Part shown: positions 1 to 5,225 of the stretch, piece after piece
Numbering within the stretch: the stretch's first letter is position 1
Layout: every line of letters starts with the position of its first letter
Made by a program: the position numbers and the translations under genes
Origin: Pedobacter sp.
GTDB taxonomy: Bacteria; Bacteroidota; Bacteroidia; Sphingobacteriales; Sphingobacteriaceae
Reading direction: 5' to 3'
DNA length: 5,225 nt
NCBI GenBank assembly: GCA_030149995.1
Contig: JASLGV010000139.1
Span: 1-5,225 of the forward strand
Notes under the pieces: model-generated
Seen by the model: only the letters and a program-made list of their open reading frames with translations
Told to the model about the DNA's origin: nothing
The model's database searches: none

Positions 1-1
1 C

Positions 2-1288
2 TGGTATAGCCTGAACAAAAACTGGTTGCTGGTCCCTGTATTTTTTGTAGGCGTCTTGTTACTCGGATCACTTACCGGATTGGTATCAAAAAGAATCAAG
101 GCTATTCAACGTTCCATTAACCGGCAAACTGATTCGCAGGCGGGTGTTATAACCGAAAGCCTCCGTAACATAGAACTGGTTAAAAGCCTGGGGCTAACAT
201 TTTCAGAAATCAGGCGCCTCAACAGACAAACACTTAAAATATTTAACCTCGAAATGCTTAAGGCGAGGAAAGTAAGCATGCTTTCCTTTTTACAGGGAAA
301 TATGCTCAATCTGTTAAAACAGTCCGTTTTGTTTATCTTGCTGTGGCTGATATTCAGAAAAGTGCTTAGTACCGGCGAACTTATTGCCATGCAGTTTATC
401 TCAACGGCTATTTTTACACCTTTGCAGGATCTTGGTAATATGATTATCCTGTACCGGGAGGCTGATGCTTCCTTAAATAATTTCGATAGGCTGATGCATA
501 AACCGGTTGAACAAAGGCCCGAAGATTCTGTGCCGGTCGACCAGCTGGAACATTTAAAATTTGAACATGTAGTTTTCAGGCATAAAACAGCCGGTTACAA
601 TGCCATTGATGATGTTTCCTTTCAGGTAAAAACCGGGCAGACCATTGCCTTTGTGGGACCATCGGGTTCTGGAAAATCAACCTTGGTGAAGTTGCTGGTT
701 GGTCTGTATATCCCTGTTTCCGGCCAAATCTATTTTAACGATGTTCCTTCTGAAAAGATCCGGTATAATCCGCTGCGGAGGCAAATTGGCTTTGTAACGC
801 AGGATACCCAGCTATATGCCGGTTCCATTCGTGATAATATGTTGTTTGTAAACCCTTCGGCCAGTGATGCGGAAATAAATGAAGCCTTAGCTCGTGCTTC
901 TGCAACGGGTTTGATTGCACGGGCTTCGAATGGCGTAAATACCATATTGGGCGAAAACGGAATGAAACTTTCCGGCGGGGAGAAGCAACGTCTTTCCATT
1001 GCGCGCGCCTTGCTTAGAAAACCACGTTTATTGATTTTTGATGAAGCCACCTCGGCACTCGATTCCCTAACAGAAGAAGAAATAACCAATACCATACGTC
1101 AAATATCAAGCAGAAGAGAGCAAATGACCATCTTGATCGCACACCGGCTGTCTACCATTATGCATGCCGATACCATATACGTGCTTGAAAAAGGATTGAT
1201 CGCCGAAACCGGTTCGCACGAAACCCTGCTGGAACAAAAAGGACTCTATTATTCCATGTGGCGCCAGCAAATTGGCGAACGCCGGTAA
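2..1288 (+). CDS. ABC exporter half-transporter (permease + ATPase), 5' truncated by window edge
   Basis: Inner-membrane ABC transporter subunit with a membrane domain fused to an ATPase, the type I exporter layout; it should work as a dimer, driving export by ATP hydrolysis. The frame is open to the left edge, so the true start lies outside; a family member is usually about 570-600 residues (or ~720 with a peptidase domain) and about 428 are visible. Counting the TTG codon at 26 as residue 1, hydrophobic segments lie at about 1-18, 92-110 and 117-135. The ATPase follows: Walker A GPSGSGKST at 211-219, Q-loop Gln259, signature LSGGE at 315-319, Walker B ending Asp339 with catalytic Glu340, D-loop SALD at 343-346, H-loop His373. 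All catalytic motifs are intact. The A-loop position, normally aromatic (VxFxY), reads FRH with His186. Substrate cannot be read from this part; lipid, peptide or drug export are all possible. The missing N-terminus could carry a C39 peptidase domain, which would change the call to a peptide exporter. Confidence 0.95.
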   Translation, partial: WYSLNKNWLLVPVFFVGVLLLGSLTGLVSKRIKAIQRSINRQTDSQAGVITESLRNIELVKSLGLTFSEIRRLNRQTLKIFNLEMLKARKVSMLSFLQGNMLNLLKQSVLFILLWLIFRKVLSTGELIAMQFISTAIFTPLQDLGNMIILYREADASLNNFDRLMHKPVEQRPEDSVPVDQLEHLKFEHVVFRHKTAGYNAIDDVSFQVKTGQTIAFVGPSGSGKSTLVKLLVGLYIPVSGQIYFNDVPSEKIRYNPLRRQIGFVTQDTQLYAGSIRDNMLFVNPSASDAEINEALARASATGLIARASNGVNTILGENGMKLSGGEKQRLSIARALLRKPRLLIFDEATSALDSLTEEEITNTIRQISSRREQMTILIAHRLSTIMHADTIYVLEKGLIAETGSHETLLEQKGLYYSMWRQQIGERR

Positions 1289-1311
1289 GGTAAAACAATA
1301 TCCGTTTTGCC
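1289..1311 (+). terminator. Weak hairpin just after the ABC transporter stop codon
   Basis: GGTAAAAC (1289-1296) can pair with GTTTTGCC (1304-1311) through one U-G wobble, leaving a 7-base loop. It starts on the base after the stop codon. No T-run follows, so it is a poor intrinsic terminator; it may be a 3'-end stabilising structure or chance. Confidence 0.25.
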
Positions 1312-1338
1312 GGTATCTGTTTAATGGCCGATAAAAAA

Positions 1339-1369
1339 TTTCGGGCATGGTGCTTTATCCGTAACTTTA
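1339..1369 (+). promoter_or_regulatory. Possible Bacteroidota-type promoter for the AraC-family regulator
   Basis: TTTC at 1339-1342 is followed after 19 bases by TAACTTTA at 1362-1369. The Bacteroidota primary sigma factor consensus is TTTG, about 19-21 bases, then TAnnTTTG, so each box differs at one position. The -7-like box ends 21 bases before the ATG at 1391, which would give a short leader. No purine-rich ribosome binding site is seen before that ATG, as is normal for the phylum. The match is suggestive only, because such AT-rich boxes occur by chance. Confidence 0.3.
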
Positions 1370-1390
1370 AAGGCTTATCCTTTATTAAAC

Positions 1391-2530
1391 ATGATCCTGA
1401 AATCTTTTATGCTTTGCGGTGCCATACAGGGATTTTTCCTGATGTTGCTTTTAAGCTCAAAAAGTAAGAAAGAAAAAGCCGATCGACTGCTGATGGTCTG
1501 GCTGGTACTGATGGCTTTTCAATTATTGTTTTATGTTGATAATCTCTCTCAAAATCCGTTATTACCTAACCTGTTACAGGTTTTAGGTTTTTCCTTACCG
1601 CTCTTAAATGCGGCGGTGCTATATCTGTATGTTTATATTTTGTCTTTTGGGAATAACTTTAAATGGAGTGGCAGTTGGAAGTATGTACTTCCTTACCTGG
1701 TATTTAATCTGCTGGCCTTTGGTTTTAATATCTCCGCTCCACGAAACATTACTTTTAATCAGGCTATACCGTATTTCAGCAGGGACGTTTATCCTTTAGC
1801 AGCCTGTTTTTTAACGGCTTTGCTTGCAGTTGTGCCGGCTTATTACACCGTTAAAAGCTTAATTGTTCTTGTAAAATATCAACGGCAGCTCAGCAATAAA
1901 TATTCTTATACCGAACAAATTAACCTGGGGTGGCTCAAATGGATCGTTATTTCCCTGTTGTTCTTGTTTGCAGGGCTTTTTATTCTTGTAAGGTTTGGTG
2001 TACATCTTGGATGGCTTAATTATCAGAATCTGTTTGCCGTTGTGGGGAGTATTCTGGCCCTGTATGTTTATTTTATTGGTTATTTTGGTTTGCGTCAAAC
2101 AACGGTGTTTGCCAGTTTATCCATGCCTTCAAACGAAATGGGTGAAAAAGAAACACCTGCCCGCGGTTATAAACGTTCGGGATTAAATGAAGAAGCTGCC
2201 GGGAAAATCTTTGAAATGCTAAAGTTGCACATGCAGGAAACCAAGCCTTTTTTAGACGATCAGTTAAGTCTGAGTACACTTGCTCAGCAACTTAATTTGA
2301 CCCCTAACCAGCTCTCGCAGGTAATTAACCAGCAGGCTTCTGCTAATTTCTTTAACTTTATAAACAGCTACCGGATTGAAGCCGTTAAACAAAAACTAAA
2401 AGATCCGGCTTTTGCCCATTATTCCATTCTTTCCATTGCATTCGATTGTGGTTTCCGATCCAAGGCATCTTTTAATAAAATATTTAAGGAAATGACGGGA
2501 ACCACTCCGCATGCCTATCAGAAGAGCTGA
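1391..2530 (+). CDS. Membrane-anchored AraC-family transcriptional regulator (7TM + double HTH)
   Basis: A 379-residue regulator that joins a polytopic membrane sensor region to an AraC-type DNA-binding domain, so it probably binds DNA while held in the inner membrane. Seven hydrophobic segments are visible at about 3-22, 33-49, 62-87, 97-113, 135-160, 182-202 and 212-234. A polar linker of roughly 45 residues (about 240-285, with many Glu, Lys and Pro) leads to the DNA-binding domain. The first helix-turn-helix is at about 292-314 (LSTLAQQLNLTPNQLSQVIN), the connecting helix with YRIEAVKQKL at 327-336, and the second HTH at about 344-370 containing the family hallmark IAFDCGFRSKASFNKIFKE and ending TGTTPHAYQ. 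The C-terminal domain is complete and looks functional. The ATG at 1391 is preferred because it directly starts the first membrane helix. Its stimulus is unknown; no ligand-binding fold other than the membrane bundle is present. The next gene begins 89 bp downstream on the same strand and is a candidate target or partner. Confidence 0.94.
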   Translation: MILKSFMLCGAIQGFFLMLLLSSKSKKEKADRLLMVWLVLMAFQLLFYVDNLSQNPLLPNLLQVLGFSLPLLNAAVLYLYVYILSFGNNFKWSGSWKYVLPYLVFNLLAFGFNISAPRNITFNQAIPYFSRDVYPLAACFLTALLAVVPAYYTVKSLIVLVKYQRQLSNKYSYTEQINLGWLKWIVISLLFLFAGLFILVRFGVHLGWLNYQNLFAVVGSILALYVYFIGYFGLRQTTVFASLSMPSNEMGEKETPARGYKRSGLNEEAAGKIFEMLKLHMQETKPFLDDQLSLSTLAQQLNLTPNQLSQVINQQASANFFNFINSYRIEAVKQKLKDPAFAHYSILSIAFDCGFRSKASFNKIFKEMTGTTPHAYQKS

Positions 2531-2580
2531 AAAAAATCTTTTTTACAGGTCTTTCCCTACCTTTTCAGACGTTTTTAACC

Positions 2581-2599
2581 CAAAGACATAAGTTCTTTG
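2581..2599. repeat. Short inverted repeat upstream of the small membrane-protein gene
   Basis: CAAAGA (2581-2586) and TCTTTG (2594-2599) are perfect 6-base inverted arms around a 7-base spacer. The repeat ends 20 bases before the ATG at 2620, a place where an operator or a leader hairpin would sit, and lies directly after the AraC-type regulator gene. Six-base arms are short enough to arise by chance, and AraC proteins more often use direct repeats, so the role is uncertain. Confidence 0.3.
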
Positions 2600-2619
2600 C
2601 GGTATAAAAAGTATTGAAT

Positions 2620-3294
2620 ATGATTGTTTCTTCTGTTTTACACAATATAAACATACTGGTGCATGTTGCAGCCGGTACTTTGGCGCTTTTAACGGGGCTG
2701 CTTGCTTTAATCGCTAAAAAGGGCAGGTATCTGCATAAGCGTTCGGGCCAGATATTTCTTGTTTGTTTAGGAGTTGTAATCCTTACAGGATTGGTGGGGG
2801 TATTTATTTTTAAACTCAATACTTTTCTGCTGGTGATTACGGTTTTAAGTGGTTACCTGGGATATTCGGGATATCGTGTGCTAAAAAATAAAACCAATAA
2901 ACTGCTGTTTACCGATGTTTTTATGGCATTCTGCGCATTACTTTCAGCGGCCTATTTTCTTTATTATTTTAAAACAATCGGCCTGATGTGGTCTCCGGTC
3001 ATTATTTATAGTACGGTGGGCTATTTGTTGCTGATTGTATCATTCGATTTGGGCCGGTATTTTCTACCAACCCCTATCTATGCTCACCTGTGGATGTACG
3101 AACATATCTTAAAAATGATCAGTGCATTTAGTGCTTTGCTTTCGGCTTTTACCGGAACGGTTTTACCTCAATATCATCCTTACAGCCAGTTTTTACCATC
3201 TGTATTTGGGAGTTTACTGGCTATTATTTTTATGCGGGTTTATTACCTGAAAAATACAAGGATTCGGGCGAAATCCTTTATTCAAAACAATTGA
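2620..3294 (+). CDS. Polytopic membrane protein of unknown function, DUF2306-like N-terminus
   Basis: A 224-residue, very hydrophobic protein with about seven predicted membrane helices (near residues 9-32, 45-64, 67-86, 100-117, 121-140, 162-182 and 195-210) and no soluble domain. I do not recognise a characterised function. The N-terminal third has the pattern histidine-x-alanine-alanine-glycine in helix 1 (His15), then KKGRYLHKRSGQIF (His39) after it, which resembles the start of DUF2306-type predicted membrane proteins; the later HRRWM-type signature that many of those carry is not seen, so assignment is tentative. Further histidines are His8, His156, His162 and His186. Histidines at membrane ends can bind haem or metal, but no paired-haem motif is clear. 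ATG at 2620 is chosen; an in-frame TTG two codons upstream (2614) is the alternative and changes little. It follows the AraC-type regulator by 89 bp on the same strand and may be co-transcribed or regulated by it. Its 3' end converges on the RND pump gene across a shared terminator. Confidence 0.72.
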   Translation: MIVSSVLHNINILVHVAAGTLALLTGLLALIAKKGRYLHKRSGQIFLVCLGVVILTGLVGVFIFKLNTFLLVITVLSGYLGYSGYRVLKNKTNKLLFTDVFMAFCALLSAAYFLYYFKTIGLMWSPVIIYSTVGYLLLIVSFDLGRYFLPTPIYAHLWMYEHILKMISAFSALLSAFTGTVLPQYHPYSQFLPSVFGSLLAIIFMRVYYLKNTRIRAKSFIQNN

Positions 3295-3320
3295 CCATTT
3301 GCCGGACCCAATTGCCATAA

Positions 3321-3359
3321 ATGTTAAAAAGCTGCCTCGTTAGAGAGCAGCTTTTACAT
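3321..3359. terminator. Bidirectional intrinsic terminator between convergent genes
   Basis: AAAAGCTGC (3327-3335) pairs perfectly with GCAGCTTTT (3347-3355). Inside it, CTC (3336-3338) pairs with GAG (3343-3345) around a GTTA tetraloop, with a single bulged A at 3346, giving 12 base pairs. ATGT (3321-3324) and ACAT (3356-3359) can extend the base past a two-base bulge. The flanking A-run on the left (3326-3330) and T-run on the right (3352-3355) mean transcripts from either strand end in a U-tract. It sits 26 bases past the plus-strand stop at 3294 and 45 bases past the minus-strand stop at 3404, so it most likely serves both genes. Confidence 0.85.
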
Positions 3360-3403
3360 TGGATATTTGTGGTTGTGTTTATCTTTAAAACCAGGCCGGA
3401 CTG

Positions 3404-5224
3404 TTAAAGTCTTGCCGGTTTGATATTGTTTACTTTTTTACGGTAGGCCCAGTAAAATACAATCGGGAATATAAACAGGTTAAAGAGCGTATCTGTAATC
3501 AATCCGCCAATTACAACTGTAGCTAATGGTTTAGAAGTTTCAGAACCAATACCTGTTGAAGTAGCCGCAGGTAATAAACCAATGGCAGCCATCATAGCGG
3601 TCATAATTACAGGTCTGATCCGGCTTTCAACACCAATGCGTAAAGCATCTATAAAAGTCCATTCCGGATGCACGGTTCGCATGTCGTTTATATTGGATTT
3701 GAACTTCGTAATTAAAATAACACCGTTCTGCACGCAGATACCAAAGAGTGCTATAAAACCTATCCCGGAAGAGATACTGAAATTAATTCCGGTAATCAGC
3801 AGGGCAAAAATACCACCTATAATGGCGAAAGGCACATTGTTTAACACAAGCAGTGAATCTTTTATGGTACCGAATAAAACAAAGAGAATAAAGAAAATAA
3901 TCAGGATACTGATCGGAACTACCTGCATCAATCTTGCCGTTGCCCGTTCCTGGTTCTCAAAGTCGCCGGCCCATTCCATGGTATAACCTTTAGGCAATTT
4001 AATGGCTTCATTTACTTTTTGCTGGGCTTCTTTAATGGTACTACCCATATCGCGTCCCCTGATCGAGAATTTAATTGCGCCATATCTTTTGTGTTTATCG
4101 CGGTAAATCATACTCGGGCCGATAATCTTATTGATGTTGGCTATTTCGCGCAATGGAACCTTATTGCCCGAAAGTGTTGGAACCCGTAAATCTCCGATAG
4201 AAGCCGCATTGTTCCTGAAATTTTCAGGATACCGGATGCGCAACTCAAATTTTCTTTCACCTTCGTAAATTTCTGTAGCAGCCTTACCACCAATAGCCGT
4301 TTCAATAACAGCATTCGCATCGGCTGTGGTTACGCCGTATAAGGCCATTCTTTCCTGATCCAGATTGATCTGAAGTTCAGGCTGGCCAAGGTTGCGCATG
4401 ATGCCAAGATCTTCAATACCATGCACTTTTTTCATAATGCTGAATATCTTTTCTTCCTGCTCTTCAATAAATTTAAAGTCGTCGCCAAAGAGTTTCAGTA
4501 CAATGGAACCTTTTACGCCCGAAACGGCTTCTTCTACGTTATCTGAAATGGGTTGAGAAAAATTAAGATCAATACCAGGGAAAACTTTCAGTTTCTCCTG
4601 CATGCGGTTAATCAGGTCGGCTTTGCTCTCCTTCCGTTTCCATTCATCCTGTGGCAACAAATCTACGTGGAACTCAATGTTGTAAAAACCGGTGGCATCT
4701 GTTCCGTCGTCGGGTCTTCCCGTTTGGGAAATTACCTGTTTCACCTCATCAAAACCAAGAAATATCCTGCGCATTTCATTTGAAAGTTTTACCGATTCAT
4801 CCAGCGAGGTGCTTAAAGGGCCGGTGGCTCTTACATAGATAGAACCCTCGTTTAGCTGGGGTAAAAACTCTGTACCGAGAAATTTAAAACTGAAAAGACC
4901 TGCAACTAAAATGATAATGGTAACTGGAAATACAATCTTGCGACCTTTAAAGCAGTTGTTAAAAATACGCATGGAGTTGCGGGTAAGCCAGGAAACAAAG
5001 AAATTATGTTTTTCTCTTACATTCTTTTTAAGCAGGATACTGGCCATAACCGGTACCAGTGTAAAGGTTAAAATCAACGCACCAAGTAAGGCAAAGCCAA
5101 GCGTCCAGGCCAGTGGCGAAAACATTTTACCCTCTACTTTTTCAAAACTGAAAATAGGTAATAAACCGGCAATAATAATCAGCTTGGCAAAAAAGATCCC
5201 CTTACCATTTACCAGGCAGGCTTC
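3404..5224 (-). CDS. Heavy-metal efflux RND transporter, CzcA/CusA family, N-terminus beyond window edge
   Basis: Inner-membrane, proton-driven pump of a tripartite metal efflux complex; it works with a periplasmic adaptor (CusB/CzcB type) and an outer-membrane channel (TolC type), neither in the window. The frame stays open past the Met codon at 5123-5125 to the right edge, reading through FFAKLIIIAGLLPIF and FEKVEGK, which match the helix before the family motif VEGKMFxPxA. So about 606 of roughly 1040 residues are visible and the Met at 5125 is internal. Counting that Met as 1: membrane helices near 6-28, 64-84, 402-419, 425-445, 452-473, 505-521 and 535-558; the second periplasmic domain lies between 85 and 400. 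Family motifs include GTEFLPQLNEGS (84-95), GRPDDGTDATG (136-146), AIGGKAAT (277-284), IRPVIMTA (503-510) and GSETSKPLATVVIGG (527-541). The protein ends soon after the last helix, without the C-terminal TolC-like fusion seen in some Bacteroidota relatives. By alignment from memory, CusA's Glu939 and Lys984 correspond to Gln466 and Val506 here, which favours a CzcA-like divalent metal (Zn, Co, Cd or Ni) over Cu(I)/Ag(I). The helix-4 acidic motif that classifies these pumps is outside the window, so metal specificity is unproven. Confidence 0.96.
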   Translation of the reverse strand, partial: EACLVNGKGIFFAKLIIIAGLLPIFSFEKVEGKMFSPLAWTLGFALLGALILTFTLVPVMASILLKKNVREKHNFFVSWLTRNSMRIFNNCFKGRKIVFPVTIIILVAGLFSFKFLGTEFLPQLNEGSIYVRATGPLSTSLDESVKLSNEMRRIFLGFDEVKQVISQTGRPDDGTDATGFYNIEFHVDLLPQDEWKRKESKADLINRMQEKLKVFPGIDLNFSQPISDNVEEAVSGVKGSIVLKLFGDDFKFIEEQEEKIFSIMKKVHGIEDLGIMRNLGQPELQINLDQERMALYGVTTADANAVIETAIGGKAATEIYEGERKFELRIRYPENFRNNAASIGDLRVPTLSGNKVPLREIANINKIIGPSMIYRDKHKRYGAIKFSIRGRDMGSTIKEAQQKVNEAIKLPKGYTMEWAGDFENQERATARLMQVVPISILIIFFILFVLFGTIKDSLLVLNNVPFAIIGGIFALLITGINFSISSGIGFIALFGICVQNGVILITKFKSNINDMRTVHPEWTFIDALRIGVESRIRPVIMTAMMAAIGLLPAATSTGIGSETSKPLATVVIGGLITDTLFNLFIFPIVFYWAYRKKVNNIKPARL

Positions 5225-5225
5225 T

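Noticed and set aside
730..1095. 121-codon minus-strand open frame opposite the ABC ATPase domain
   Set aside because: It is complementary to the highly conserved ATPase motifs, and the reading has no family resemblance.
2527..2548. A/T-rich hairpin after the regulator stop (CTG-A6-T6-CAG arms) as a terminator
   Set aside because: The stem is almost only A-T pairs with a mismatch and a very tight loop, and no T-run follows; it is more likely simple AT-rich sequence, and read-through into the next gene remains plausible.
3399..3411. GACT-N5-AGTC mini-hairpin over the RND stop codon
   Set aside because: Only four base pairs with no T-run; the strong hairpin at 3327-3355 already explains termination.
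1305..3418. TTGCCGG recurring after the gene ends (near 1308, 3299 and 3413) as a dispersed repeat
   Set aside because: Only seven bases are shared, the flanks differ, one copy falls inside the end of the RND coding sequence, and CCGG-containing words are common in this window.
3582..3986. 134-codon plus-strand open frame opposite the RND gene
   Set aside because: It lies wholly inside the well-conserved minus-strand RND coding sequence and its translation shows no recognisable domain; it is an antisense shadow.
5123..5125. Met codon at 5125 as the true start of the RND protein
   Set aside because: Codons upstream to the window edge are open and encode the preceding conserved membrane helix and VEGK motif, so this Met is internal.

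Overview
The window reads as a chromosomal piece from a Bacteroidota bacterium, most likely a Pedobacter/Mucilaginibacter-type member of the Sphingobacteriaceae. This is inferred from the style of the proteins, the moderate-to-low GC, the lack of clear Shine-Dalgarno sequences before starts, and the 7TM-plus-AraC regulator architecture common in that phylum. It holds four protein genes. Two are cut by the window edges. No RNA gene, insertion sequence, CRISPR array or attachment site could be supported.

Layout: (1) Positions 2-1288, plus strand, are the C-terminal part of an ABC exporter half-transporter, with the last membrane helices and a complete ATPase domain. (2) Positions 1391-2530, plus strand, are a complete membrane-anchored AraC-family regulator with seven predicted membrane helices and a C-terminal double helix-turn-helix DNA-binding domain. 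(3) Positions 2620-3294, plus strand, are a small polytopic membrane protein of unassigned function with several histidines in or near the membrane and a DUF2306-like N-terminal pattern. (4) Positions 3404-5224, minus strand, are the C-terminal ~606 residues of a CzcA/CusA-type heavy-metal efflux RND pump; its N-terminal half lies beyond the right edge. The two convergent units (plus-strand gene ending at 3294, minus-strand gene ending at 3404) are separated by a strong, symmetrical hairpin that probably terminates transcription from both sides.

The regulator and the small membrane protein are 89 bp apart on the same strand and may be functionally paired. A short inverted repeat lies in the gap between them. 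The ABC exporter is separated from the regulator by 102 bp with a plausible Bacteroidota-type promoter, so they may be independent. Nothing physically ties the RND pump to the plus-strand genes.

I do not see clear evidence for an undescribed system. The items most worth a second look are the regulator/membrane-protein pair, the unassigned histidine-containing membrane protein, and the likely divalent-metal character of the RND pump.
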